DNA of 64,000 nt from the NCBI GenBank assembly GCA_002104945.1, contig MCFH01000077.1:1-64000 (forward strand). The letters run 5' to 3'. The notes under the pieces were generated by a model that did no database searches, was not told the DNA's origin, and saw only the letters and a program-made list of their open reading frames with translations. The translations under genes were made by a program, and so were the position numbers. Origin of the DNA: Piromyces finnis (Eukaryota; Neocallimastigomycota; Neocallimastigomycetes; Neocallimastigales; Neocallimastigaceae). Positions 10,687 through 20,250 of this stretch are shown here, piece by piece. Numbering within the stretch: position 1 is the first letter of the stretch; each line of letters opens with the position of its first letter.

Positions 10687-10994
10687 TATATTATTATTTA
10701 ATTATTTACTTAAAATTATAAAATGTTTTAATTATGAGATTTGTTTTATAAAAAAAATGAATAAACTTAAATATAATAATTTATTTATTATTAAAAAAAA
10801 TTTTTTTTATATATATAATTATAAAAATATCTTAGTAATAAGAACTATCTTAATAAAAAAACGAATAAAACTAATATTAAAGTAATAATTTCTTTTATAT
10901 AATAAAAATAATAGTTAAAATTATTAATAATTATTCTTCTTTATTATTTTCATATTACTTTATCTTGCTTCGCCCGGATTCTCCACCAAAATTA
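10687..10994 (-). other. Element 1 leader with candidate primer-binding site
   Basis: Six bases inside the 5' LTR, the minus strand reads TGGTGGAGAATCCGGGCG (10988-10971). It begins TGG, complementary to a tRNA CCA end, and is GC-rich in a very AT-rich setting. The donor tRNA could not be recognised. The remainder to the gag ATG is AT-rich leader. Confidence 0.65.
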
Positions 10995-11461
10995 TGATAC
11001 AATATTTTTATAAAGTAACATAAAATAATATTTATTTGTTTTTAGGACTAAGCAAGTGGGAATAGTATAAAGTAATATATTCTAACAAAGAAAATTAACT
11101 AAGAATAATTTATTGTAAAATTATAATAACACTAAAACTAGAATAATAATATTTGTTTTTTTTTATAATATATTTTTTTTTTTAATCTTTATTTATTAAT
11201 AAATATTTTAAGAGGTTTATAAGTAAAATTAAGAATAAGAATAAAATACTAAGATTTAATATCTTTAATAAAAATATAGAATTATTCAACTAAATAATAA
11301 TTCTCTTCCAAAAAAAATAATAATATAATAAAATAAAATAATCCTAAAAGTTTTACTTATTCTTTTTTTTTTTTTATAACTTATTTTTATCTTTCCTAAT
11401 TAACGTCTTTTTCTTTATAATATTTTTTTTTCTTTTTTTCTATATCTATTTCTATCAACTC
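10995..11461 (-). repeat. Element 1, truncated 5' LTR
   Basis: Begins TGATAC like the left copy and follows it to CTATCAACTC, then switches to coding sequence of element 3. The outer 156 bp (the start of U3 on the minus strand) are missing, so the promoter may be impaired and no target duplication can be read. Confidence 0.9.
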
Positions 11462-11462
11462 T

Positions 11463-11987
11463 GTTAGAGAATTTAACCGTTCTTTTAACGACCTTTTGAA
11501 AGAAATTAAAGAAAGGGACAAGCCTTCTGAAGAAAGACTTGTTTTTCTTTATACAAAAGCTTTTAATAGGAGAACTTCTATATTAAATTCTCTTATTAAC
11601 AAACAACCAAAAACTTTAAAGGATGCTATGGTCATTGCTATTAAAGCAGATGAGCTTCTATCTGCTTATGAAAGTGATGATGATTATGTACCCAATAAAA
11701 GAACTCAAAACAAAAATAATTATTATAAGAGAAAAACAGAAGTTGAAGATAAAACCTCTTATAATAATAACGAAAATAATAGTAGTACTGATAATGAAAA
11801 GACTACTAAAGAAGAAGCTAAAGAATCAGATCTGGACGCTTTGACCAAAAGCTTTGCCCAGATGAAAATTCATATCTGCCACCGTTGTAACCAGAAAGGA
11901 CATGATGCCCGCTTCTGCCCAAACGAAATGACCGATGTGAACAAAATCATAGCTACCCTCCTCAAAACCCAAAACCATTTAAATTAA
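11463..11987 (+). pseudogene. gag: Element 3 gag fragment with CCHC zinc knuckle
   Basis: The coding frame begins abruptly at the junction with the LTR of element 1 (VREFNRSFNDLLKEIK before the first Met at 11496), so the N-terminal half of Gag is gone. The remainder holds the capsid C-terminal part, an Asn/Glu/Lys-rich linker and one zinc knuckle, CHRCNQKGHDARFC (C-x2-C-x4-H-x4-C). It ends CAT TTA AAT TAA, again a slippery heptamer. There is no internal stop, but without its start, leader and 5' LTR it cannot act as a normal gag. Confidence 0.85.
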
Positions 11988-12012
11988 ATGGGGGAAGTTC
12001 TCAATCTTCCCC
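11978..12012 (+). promoter_or_regulatory. Element 3 programmed -1 frameshift signal
   Basis: Heptamer T-TTA-AAT (11978-11984) in the gag frame, directly before the TAA stop. A 6-nt spacer is followed by a perfect 7-bp stem GGGGAAG/CTTCCCC (11991-11997 and 12006-12012) with an 8-nt loop. The -1 frame is open through the pol ORF to 13975. Confidence 0.85.
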
Positions 12013-13975
12013 TTCTAACTCCAAAATTGATAATAACCAAACCCACAACATCAACAACATTAATGAGCAATTCTATGTTGATGATACACGTGATTTCCAT
12101 AAAACAAAAAAATTTCCAAATTCTAAAGAAAAATTCTCTAACCCTTTGGTGGATGATCCAATCAATGAAGATGATAATGATTACTTTACACGTGATCACG
12201 TGACAAATACAGTCGATGATAAGGACATCGAAAACCTTATTTATGCATTCAAGAGAAAAAGTTCTGAAGAAAGTGATGAAAGTGATGATGAGGATCACGT
12301 GACCCAGTCGAAGAAAAAGAAACTTCGAGAAAATCCATTACCAATACACACAAAGGCCACTCAGATGAAAGAACAGCAAGAAATTCGTAATGAGAAAAAT
12401 TCAAATTTTCATACCACTACTTCCCGCCTAGACATCTTAGACCCCTCGGTAATTGCAGGCAAGAATATTTCCTCTGCTAAGATGAAAAATAAAGAAACCA
12501 GAAATAAAAGAAGAATTGGTCCAGATATACCAAGTAAACAGGACGAATTAGAAGAAGTTATAGATAGCAAAAAGTCTCCCAAAAGCAACTATTATGACTT
12601 CCTACGTTCTATTGTCATGTTGGGCAAAAATAAAGAATATAATATTTTTGATGCCCTTAATAATACAAATGCTGGTATCTCTTTTGCACAATTGCTTGCA
12701 GTCAGTCCTATCATCAGAAGACTTTGTGCCAAAGGTTTAAAGCTTGATCCAAATGACGTTCGGAAAATAAACGCCATTCAAAATATGGATCTTAATGATG
12801 ATGATATTAATTCATTTATTAATATCATTAATGAAAATTATAATAATAAAAATAATGAAAACAATGATGATGCTGATAATGACAATGATGATGATATTAT
12901 CAATATAGCAGATAACGAAATTAATGTCATTAATAAAATCAACATTGCTTCTGTCATTGGCTCAATTGATAATAACATTGTCCGAGTTTTAGTAGATACT
13001 GGTTCTGATGTTAATGTTATTACTAAATCCTTCTTTAATTTAATATCAGCAAATCATAATATTACACATTTTAAGAGAACTTTCTTTAAATTAGCTAGCA
13101 AACAAGTTATTTCAACAAATCAAGCTGTTAATTTAACTCTTAAATTTGGTGATTTAAAAATCTATGCATTATTCTGGATTCTAGAAGATGAAGATTCATG
13201 TTATGATATTATATTAGGTCGTCAATCTCAAAAGAATCACCGATTATACATTGATCCTGATGATGACTCTCTCTACATGAAAACTAATTCATCTCCTATT
13301 ATGGTTGCTCGTCCCTCAAATTTTAAACAAAATAAAAATAATCTTTCAAATATTTCAATGATTCATTGTTTCAATCCATCAAATATTAATGAATCTCAAT
13401 TTAATTCATTTAATAATAATATCAAAATTCAAAATTTTAATTCGACTTTTAACAATAAAAACAAACTTTTTTATTCAATTAAATTTCGACATTTATTCAA
13501 ATTTAAAAATAAATATTTTTATCCAAAATATCACATTTTTCATTCAAATTTCAGCAAATTTCCAAAAAGAATTAAAAACGATTCACTTATTAAATTTTCA
13601 ATTAATAAGTCAAATCTTGTCGGCCGTGATGAAGCAGAAAAAACGCCAATTATTCACGAAAAATGCCACAAAATCAAGATATATAAAAATAAAAGTAAAA
13701 TTCTAAAATATAATCATTTGAATATTAATATTAACAGGAAATTAAAATCAAGAAAAAAGCGAAATAAACAAAATGATATAATCAAAAATTCATCAAATAA
13801 TTCGTTTAAGAATATATATTTCAGTATAATAAAAAGTGTAAAAGAAAGTATTTCAAATTCAATTATTTTCAATCTAAAAGATTATATCAAATCAGTAACT
13901 TCAATTTTAAAACGACATTATTTCGACATATTAAAATCAAAATTTCATCTATTTTCAAAGTTTAAAGAAAGATAA
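11984..13975 (+). CDS. Element 3 Pol remnant: aspartic protease without RT or integrase
   Basis: Open in the -1 frame from the slippery site; the first ATG is at 12146 (609 aa). The acidic N-terminal linker shares motifs with element 1: RENPLPIHTKA (KDNPRPIQTDA there), ILDPSVIAGKNI, and a KGLKLDPND-like segment before the protease. The retropepsin is normal here: VDTGSDVNVI followed by DIILGRQSQ. After it come ~200 residues rich in Asn, Lys and Phe, and a stop. No reverse transcriptase, RNase H or integrase motif exists before the LTR. The lack of stops suggests a gag-protease element mobilised in trans, or an internal deletion that happened to keep the frame. Confidence 0.8.
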   Translation, partial: LNGGSSQSSPSNSKIDNNQTHNINNINEQFYVDDTRDFHKTKKFPNSKEKFSNPLVDDPINEDDNDYFTRDHVTNTVDDKDIENLIYAFKRKSSEESDESDDEDHVTQSKKKKLRENPLPIHTKATQMKEQQEIRNEKNSNFHTTTSRLDILDPSVIAGKNISSAKMKNKETRNKRRIGPDIPSKQDELEEVIDSKKSPKSNYYDFLRSIVMLGKNKEYNIFDALNNTNAGISFAQLLAVSPIIRRLCAKGLKLDPNDVRKINAIQNMDLNDDDINSFINIINENYNNKNNENNDDADNDNDDDIINIADNEINVINKINIASVIGSIDNNIVRVLVDTGSDVNVITKSFFNLISANHNITHFKRTFFKLASKQVISTNQAVNLTLKFGDLKIYALFWILEDEDSCYDIILGRQSQKNHRLYIDPDDDSLYMKTNSSPIMVARPSNFKQNKNNLSNISMIHCFNPSNINESQFNSFNNNIKIQNFNSTFNNKNKLFYSIKFRHLFKFKNKYFYPKYHIFHSNFSKFPKRIKNDSLIKFSINKSNLVGRDEAEKTPIIHEKCHKIKIYKNKSKILKYNHLNININRKLKSRKKRNKQNDIIKNSSNNSFKNIYFSIIKSVKESISNSIIFNLKDYIKSVTSILKRHYFDILKSKFHLFSKFKER

Positions 13976-14316
13976 AACCACATTAAACATTTATATACAA
14001 ATAATACGACAATTACATTACAAAAATATATAAAAACACAAAAATATTTACACTACGACATTTAACAAAATTTCACTTCATTTTTTTTATTTCTCTTTGA
14101 AAAAAAAATTTTATTAATAAAAATTTTCAAATTTTTCATCATTTTTTTTATAAACCTTATTTTATATTATTTTTATCATATATATATATATATATAGAAA
14201 AAAAAATTTAAATTTTTAAATATTTAGTATAAAAATATCAAAAACTTATATATTTATTATTATTTATGAATATTTTTATCAGCTACCACTAAGTCGTATC
14301 TTAGGGGAGGAAATCT
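13976..14316 (+). other. Element 3 3' region, hairpin and PPT
   Basis: AT-rich spacer ending in a small hairpin (CTAAG at 14289-14293, CTTAG at 14300-14304, 6-nt loop) that runs into the polypurine tract GGGGAGGAAA just before the LTR start TGATAA. Confidence 0.65.
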
Positions 14317-14892
14317 TGATAAATAATAATTATAAATATATTATAAATTTGATATTAGTAGAAAATTTTATTATAAAATAATTATTAAATAATTTTATAT
14401 AGTTTATTATAAAAATATAATTTACATAAAATCAAATATTTTATAAATTTATATATTTGATTGGGTTAAATTATAAAAATAATTTTTAATATAAAGAATA
14501 ATAATATTTTTTAGTAGAAAATAAGAAGACTTAGATTACTAATAATAAGTTAAATTTTAATAATAGTTAATATAATTAATTAGTGAATACATAATAATAT
14601 TTAAAAGACAAAAATAAGTTTTTATATAATAAAAATTATTGTTAAAAAAGAGCGTAAGAACAATAAATAAAAGAAAATATAAAAACGAAATTAAACTTGT
14701 CTAATTTGTAATTATTGTGTTAATAATAAATAATATTTTATAGAATAAATCTGGTGTTATTATTCTATATAAATATTATTAAAATAATAAAACTATTAAA
14801 ATTATAAAATAACTTAAAATAAATTAATAAAACTAGTAGATATTGTTAAAGCTCGTACAATAGCTGTCGAGATAAAACAATATAAGATAACA
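14317..14892 (+). repeat. Element 3, first part of 3' LTR
   Basis: Follows a PPT, starts TGATAA, and is cut by element 2 at the TAACA duplication (14888-14892). The remainder is at 22440-22485. It was identified by structure only, because the partner LTR is lost. Confidence 0.65.
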
Positions 14893-16025
14893 TGTTAAGT
14901 TTTTGGGTTTGGTTATGCGGCCAGGTCAGAATGTTATTAATTATATAGTAAAAATGTTTTTTAAGAAATTAAATTTAATTATAAAATAACACCTTAAACT
15001 CCCAAATGAAAAATGAAAAATTTATATTTACTTTAAAATAACTTTTTATAAATTTTTTATTTATTTAATAATAATATAAATGATATTATAAGTAACTATA
15101 TAATTAAGATTATAACTATAATCTTTACAAAGAATTAAAATCGAATTCAATTCATTCTCTTTTATATTCTTTGTTCAGATTATTAAATTGATATTAATAA
15201 GAATAAAGTATTACATATAATATATTAGTAATATAATTAAATAAGTAATAAGATTGTTTGTTTGTTTGTTTGTTTGTTTGTCATGACATAAAATAAAATA
15301 AACATATGATTAATCATTTAAACAGTTGATCCTAATTAGTAATTATAAAAACTATTCAATTAATAATTCATCATTATTAATTGATATTACCATAACATAT
15401 TTGTTATAACTAAATAATTATTATTTTCAAAATTATTTCTAATAAAACTTGCCGTTAACCTATTTTATAATAATTAAGATTATTTAATTTATAGGTATTA
15501 ACTGTTACACCTAAATGGGTCTAGTTCTATTTTTAGTAACAATCGTTATCATTAATTAAATTAATATAACTAAAATTCCTATTGATATATTTTTAATTTC
15601 ATCAAGTCATAAGAAATATTTATGATCCATACTTGATATCATATTGATTTTAATTTACCTAATAAAATCTTTAAATGATCATAACTTCCTTAAATGATCA
15701 GTTAGAAGGACCGCGATTGTACCAAATTGTAGCTTTCTTCCTAAGCTTTCCAATAAACCTAGTTTCATCACCGTAGCACTTACAGCCGTAGCGATCGTTT
15801 TTGGCGAGTTACACCTTATTTCGTACTTGCTTATTTTTGGTTAAGGGTTATAGTATATTGATATTAAATTTTTGAAATCATAACCCTTTCACTGAATCAA
15901 AATTTAAAAGGTGACTTTTAAAAGTGTTTTAAAATAATTATTGAAATTATTTAATTATAATTATTATGTTTAATTAATTATAGATATTATCTGAATTTGT
16001 TTTAAATCCAGTTAATATCTTCACA
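14893..16025 (-). repeat. Element 2, 3' LTR (1133 bp)
   Basis: Same sequence and length as 21302-22434. It contains a (TTTG)n run and, at about 15705-15830, a GC-richer core unlike the AT-rich flanks. The duplicate TAACA precedes it on the left. Confidence 0.95.
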
Positions 16026-16061
16026 ACGCCCTCCCTAGGAATTCGTATTCCAGACGAATTC
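16026..16061 (-). other. Element 2 polypurine tract and adjoining hairpin
   Basis: The minus strand reads AGGGAGGGCGT up to the 3' LTR, sharing GAGGGCGT with the PPT of element 1. Next to it is a perfect 8-bp hairpin, GAATTCGT (16039-16046) and ACGAATTC (16054-16061), with a 7-nt loop. Confidence 0.75.
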
Positions 16062-16428
16062 TATGAACTGGAGCGAAAAGTAAAAATTTTTGATTTTTAA
16101 AAAAATTTTTTCGAGAGGAAGTAATAATTTCAAAAGGTCACTTGGCCATTGTGAGATTTTTGAAATTTCACTTTTTGAAAAATTTTCTTGTAGGTAAAAT
16201 TTTAATAATAAAATTGATACTGCAGATTTTGAATATGAAAATAAAAATAAAAAATAATAAAGTTTTAATATGATAATTGAAAAATATTCGGTGTAAAAAT
16301 TTTTGAAATGTTGAAATTTCAAAATTTTGTGATGAGTTAAATTTCGAAATTTAGTTGTTATAAAAATATTTTGTAAATGGTGTAAAAGTTATTTTAAGAG
16401 AATTATTGACTTATTAATATTATTTTAA
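16062..16428 (-). other. Element 2 3' untranslated region
   Basis: Sequence between the pol stop and the PPT hairpin. A 95-codon open frame here has hydrophobic, AT-driven composition and no family features, so it is not called as a gene. Confidence 0.6.
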
Positions 16429-19400
16429 TTAATTATATGCTATAGAAGCATAATGTCGTCCACTTTTTAAATATTTTTGATAAATGTATTGATTACGTGG
16501 ATTGTCTTCTACTTCACTTGCTGGTACCCAATTATAAGCGGAACGGTATTTGTATCGAATTTTATATTCATATCGTTGTTGTTTATAATTTGTACGGAAT
16601 CCAGATATTTCCACTATATCTTTTATTGATTCTGGATCCGCAGTTCTATTTAAAAATTCTTTTGGAGTTGATCTATAAGGTTCCAACTCAGATACATGAA
16701 ATATTGGATAGTGTTTGGGAAAAGGTGATTTTTTGATATCGATTTCATAATTGTTATTTCTCAAAACTTGAGTTATTTTATATGGACCATATTTACAAGG
16801 AGCTAATTTGGAACTATTTTCAATATTTAGAGAAGGTGGGGCTTGAATCCAAACTAAATCATCAATTTTAAATTTTGGAGCTTCTAAACGACTTTTATCC
16901 ACTCTTCTTTTATACAACTCTTTGGAGCGTAGTAACACTTCTTTTATGTGGTTGAATGCATCATTAACGTTTTGAACTAGTTTATGATTAATATTACATT
17001 GTGGTAATAGGGTCATTTCATCCATCGGAGGGTGGAAACCATAATTAATGAAGAATGGTGTTTCTTTGGTTGATTCATTAACAGCGTTGTTATAGGCGAA
17101 TTCTGCAAGTGGAAGCCAATCAACCCAGTCGTCATGATAGAAAGACTTGGAATAACATCTAAGATACTGTTCAATAAAAGAATTTGACCTCTCGACCTGT
17201 CCAACAGTTTCATGGTGGTCAGTAGTAGCTATTCTTGGATGAATATATAATAAATCCAAAAATTCGAGCCAAACATCACTTGTAGATTGTGAGCCTCTAT
17301 CAGTATATAGGTCATAAGGGAGACCATGTAAACGATATACATTGTTCAAAAAAGCTTTTGCAGTTTGTGCTGCGTTTGGAACTTGTTTAAACGGCACTAA
17401 GTGAATCATTTTAGAAAAGCGGTCAACCACTACCATAATTACGGTGTACCCTTTAGACTCAGGAAGGCCACAAAGAAAGTCAATTTCTATAGATTTCCAT
17501 GGACGTTCTGGAGTATCTAAAGGTTGTAATTTTCCATATTTCCGATGTCTAGTTACTTTATTTCTTGTGCATGTCTCACAAGAATTAACAAATTTAGTGA
17601 CATCATCCTTAATTTTAGGCCACCAAAAATTTCGAGTTATCAATTCTAAAGTCCTTTTTATACCAAGATGTCCAGCAGAGGGTTGTTCATGATATTTCAT
17701 AAGAACATCTAAACGTAGTTTCTCAGGGATATAAACTAAGTTATTATATAAAATAAGATTATTTTTTAATTCAAACTTGTTCATTTTCCTAAATGGTCTA
17801 TAAGCCTTTTGGTCATTATGTGGGCTGAAATATAGCATAATATCCTTAGCAGTTTCGTCGTCCTTTAAGTATTGAATAACTTGTTCCAAGAAGTTACTCA
17901 TAATACCAATGAAACTTGGTATTAGTTTTACATTTTTTGAGTCTAAAATATATTCTGGCTTTTCTTCATAAGTCCTATCCATGTAGTCAGGTCTGCGAGA
18001 TAGACAATCAGGTTTACCATTCTTACGACCTTGTCTGTATATAAGTTCAAAGTCGTATTCATGAAAGAAAAGGTGCCAACGATGTTGTCTTTGATTACCT
18101 ACCTTTCCTCCAAGAGTATAAAGTAAATTTCTATGATCAGTGTAAACTTTTATTTTATATTTAGCACCAAGAAGAAGGTGCCTCCAAGTAGAGAAAGAAT
18201 CCTTAATGGCTAATAGTTCTTTATCTGTTATAGAATAATTAACTTCAGAACTACTTAGACTTCTGGAGTAGTAAGCAACAGGATGTAGACGATTTTCTGA
18301 ATCATATTGAGAAAGTATAGAACCGATAGCAACATTACTTGCATCACATTCTAAAATATATTGTTTTTGAGGATCAGGATGTGATAAAATAGGTGCTGAA
18401 GTTAAACGCGTTTTTAAAATGTTAAATGAGGATTCACATTCTGTGGACCATTTGAACTTTGCATTCTTTTTTGTTAGGTTGTGGAGGGGTTTAGCCAAGT
18501 CTGCAAAATTCATTACAAAGCGTCTATAGTAGTTACAAAGACCTAAAAATCTTTGTACATCCTTAACTGTAGTAGGAATAGGCCAATTTTTGATTGACTC
18601 TATCTTTTTTGGGTCGGTAGCAATTCCTGAACCTGAAATAACATATCCTAAGAATTCAACTTGTGGTTTGTCAAATTCACATTTAGGAAGTTTAGCATAT
18701 AAATTATTTTCTAATAGTTTAGAAAGAACTTCACGTACATGTTGGTGGTGTTCTTCTAAGGTTTTTGAAAATATAAGAATATCATCCAAATAGAGAATAA
18801 CAGATTTTTCCAAGAAAGGTCTGAGAACAGAATTTATAAATGCCTGAAAAGTAGCAGGAGCGTTACGTAAACCAAATGGCATCACTAAATATTCATAGTG
18901 ACCAAACTTTGTGCGAAAAGCAGTTTTATATTCATCACCATTTCTTATTCTAACTAAATTATAAGCAGAGCGTAAGTCGAGCTTGGTGAAATACTTTGCA
19001 CCTTTGACACGTTCTATAATGTCGGTAATAAGTGGTATTGGGTAGGAGTTACGTATCGTTACAGAATTGAGTTTTTTATAATCAATACAAACTCTAAGAG
19101 TACCATCTTTCTTTTTCTGAAATACCACTGGATATCCTGCAGGTGATTCGGATGGTCTAATAAAGCCTTTTTCTAAATTTTCCTTGATATACTCTTCTAA
19201 AACTTTTGATTCTTCTTCTGATAAGGGATAGATGGGACCATAGTGAAGAGTAGCATCTTTTTCTAGTACTATTTTACAATCTGTAATTCTATGTGGTGGT
19301 AGTTTATCAGCTTCTTGTTTGCTGAAAACTTTTGCCAAATCTCGATAGGGTTTTGGAATATCCTCAATAGTATGTTCTTCTAAATTGCTTACTTCTTCTG

Positions 19401-20226
19401 GTTTTTCGGACAAAAAAGTATGAATTAAATAATTATAATTATATCTATCATAATTATTTTTATTTAATATAACTTTTCTAAAAAATTTGGAACGTTTAGG
19501 GTTAAATTTGTGAAATCGACCATTTTTCTTCTTACTAAAGGTTTTAGATCTGAAATAAAAATTATGAATTTTATTTTTTAAATTATAAAAATTGGTGGAA
19601 TAATTTTTATTTTTATTTTTTGTGTTATTTACACCTGTAGAAGTGGTAGGTGTAACATTTATGTCATTTCTATTATAAGAAATGAATTGTTCTAATTTTA
19701 AAAATTTAGTAGCATGCTTCATATTGAATTTCTTTCTGTTAAAATCATATTTTAAATTTGAATATAAATAATTTTTATTATAATTATAATGAATTTCATA
19801 TTTGGACATGAATATATTTCCAAATAATAAATCTGTCGGAATATAATCCGCTAGTAAAAATTTTTCTTTGAAATTGATGAAATGGAATTTATTGTTGATA
19901 AATAGTTTTAACTGAAAGTTTAGGTTGATATATTCATCAAGTTCAATTGAAGTACCACTGATACCTTGTACAGTGATAACATTATTAATTTTATGAGGAT
20001 GTAATTGTAATGTACGTAATAGTTTGTACGACATAAAATTACAATAAGATCCACTATCTAATAGTGATGTACATGCAATTTTATTATGTACATTATTTGT
20101 ACCTCCATTATTGGATAATACATATGTATTAAAAGTAAAAAACGTTGAAGGTAATGTATTATCTTTGTTGATAGTGGGAAAAGTGTAGTTTAATATTTTT
20201 GTATTCGAGTGGTGATGGGACTTCAA
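16429..20226 (-). CDS. pol: Element 2 Pol polyprotein with C-terminal chromodomain
   Basis: About 1265 residues. The frame has no ATG at its head (the codon at 20226 is TTG) and is open upstream to the slippery site at 20250, so it must be made as Gag-Pol by -1 frameshift. Domains in order: protease with LLDSGSYCNF (DSG active site), a basic Asn/Lys/Phe-rich spacer, RT (CIDYKKLNSVT, YLDDILIFS), RNase H (ECDASNVAIGS, YTDHRNLLY), integrase with HHCC zinc finger (HLGIKRT ... CETCTRNK), a D,D,E core (IEIDFLCGLP, YTDRGSQST, VGQVERSN), a GPY/F module (KYGPYKITQV) and a chromodomain in the last ~60 residues (EYKIRYKYRSAYNWVPASEV). The chromodomain defines a chromovirus and normally reads histone marks. 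Intact. Confidence 0.96.
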   Translation of the reverse strand: MKSHHHSNTKILNYTFPTINKDNTLPSTFFTFNTYVLSNNGGTNNVHNKIACTSLLDSGSYCNFMSYKLLRTLQLHPHKINNVITVQGISGTSIELDEYINLNFQLKLFINNKFHFINFKEKFLLADYIPTDLLFGNIFMSKYEIHYNYNKNYLYSNLKYDFNRKKFNMKHATKFLKLEQFISYNRNDINVTPTTSTGVNNTKNKNKNYSTNFYNLKNKIHNFYFRSKTFSKKKNGRFHKFNPKRSKFFRKVILNKNNYDRYNYNYLIHTFLSEKPEEVSNLEEHTIEDIPKPYRDLAKVFSKQEADKLPPHRITDCKIVLEKDATLHYGPIYPLSEEESKVLEEYIKENLEKGFIRPSESPAGYPVVFQKKKDGTLRVCIDYKKLNSVTIRNSYPIPLITDIIERVKGAKYFTKLDLRSAYNLVRIRNGDEYKTAFRTKFGHYEYLVMPFGLRNAPATFQAFINSVLRPFLEKSVILYLDDILIFSKTLEEHHQHVREVLSKLLENNLYAKLPKCEFDKPQVEFLGYVISGSGIATDPKKIESIKNWPIPTTVKDVQRFLGLCNYYRRFVMNFADLAKPLHNLTKKNAKFKWSTECESSFNILKTRLTSAPILSHPDPQKQYILECDASNVAIGSILSQYDSENRLHPVAYYSRSLSSSEVNYSITDKELLAIKDSFSTWRHLLLGAKYKIKVYTDHRNLLYTLGGKVGNQRQHRWHLFFHEYDFELIYRQGRKNGKPDCLSRRPDYMDRTYEEKPEYILDSKNVKLIPSFIGIMSNFLEQVIQYLKDDETAKDIMLYFSPHNDQKAYRPFRKMNKFELKNNLILYNNLVYIPEKLRLDVLMKYHEQPSAGHLGIKRTLELITRNFWWPKIKDDVTKFVNSCETCTRNKVTRHRKYGKLQPLDTPERPWKSIEIDFLCGLPESKGYTVIMVVVDRFSKMIHLVPFKQVPNAAQTAKAFLNNVYRLHGLPYDLYTDRGSQSTSDVWLEFLDLLYIHPRIATTDHHETVGQVERSNSFIEQYLRCYSKSFYHDDWVDWLPLAEFAYNNAVNESTKETPFFINYGFHPPMDEMTLLPQCNINHKLVQNVNDAFNHIKEVLLRSKELYKRRVDKSRLEAPKFKIDDLVWIQAPPSLNIENSSKLAPCKYGPYKITQVLRNNNYEIDIKKSPFPKHYPIFHVSELEPYRSTPKEFLNRTADPESIKDIVEISGFRTNYKQQRYEYKIRYKYRSAYNWVPASEVEDNPRNQYIYQKYLKSGRHYASIAYN

Positions 20227-20250
20227 TGGAAGTCCTTTATTTAGTTTTTT
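20218..20250 (-). promoter_or_regulatory. Element 2 programmed -1 frameshift signal
   Basis: gag ends TCA AAA AAC TAA, so the heptamer A-AAA-AAC (20250-20244) is in frame directly before the stop. An 8-nt spacer leads to a perfect 7-bp stem GGACTTC/GAAGTCC (arms 20235-20229 and 20224-20218) closed by a 4-nt loop. The pol frame is -1. Confidence 0.9.

Larger units (their letters stand above)
3770..11461 (-). mobile_element. Element 1: Ty3/gypsy LTR retrotransposon with truncated 5' LTR
   Basis: Order on the minus strand: truncated 5' LTR (11461-10995), leader with candidate PBS, gag (10686-9586), -1 frameshift signal, pol (PR-RT-RNaseH-IN), 3' untranslated region, PPT, full 3' LTR (4396-3770). 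The domain order with integrase after RNase H places it in Ty3/gypsy. Both ORFs are uninterrupted, and the two LTR copies differ over their shared ~470 bp only by small TA/T-run length changes, so insertion was fairly recent. The 5' LTR lacks the 156 bp matching 4241-4396; the break at 11461/11462 joins directly to the gag of element 3. No chromodomain is seen at the end of integrase. Confidence 0.93.

Noticed and set aside
10971-10988. Element 1 PBS primed by the tRNA-Ser of this window
   Set aside because: The tRNA 3' end (GCAGGTGACG plus CCA) is not complementary to TGGTGGAGAATCC.
16035-16322. 95-codon frame in the 3' UTR of element 2
   Set aside because: It overlaps the PPT hairpin, is AT-driven and hydrophobic, and resembles no retroelement protein.
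16497-18793. Open frames of 66-82 codons overlapping pol of element 2
   Set aside because: Antisense or alternative-frame shadows of the RT/integrase coding sequence.
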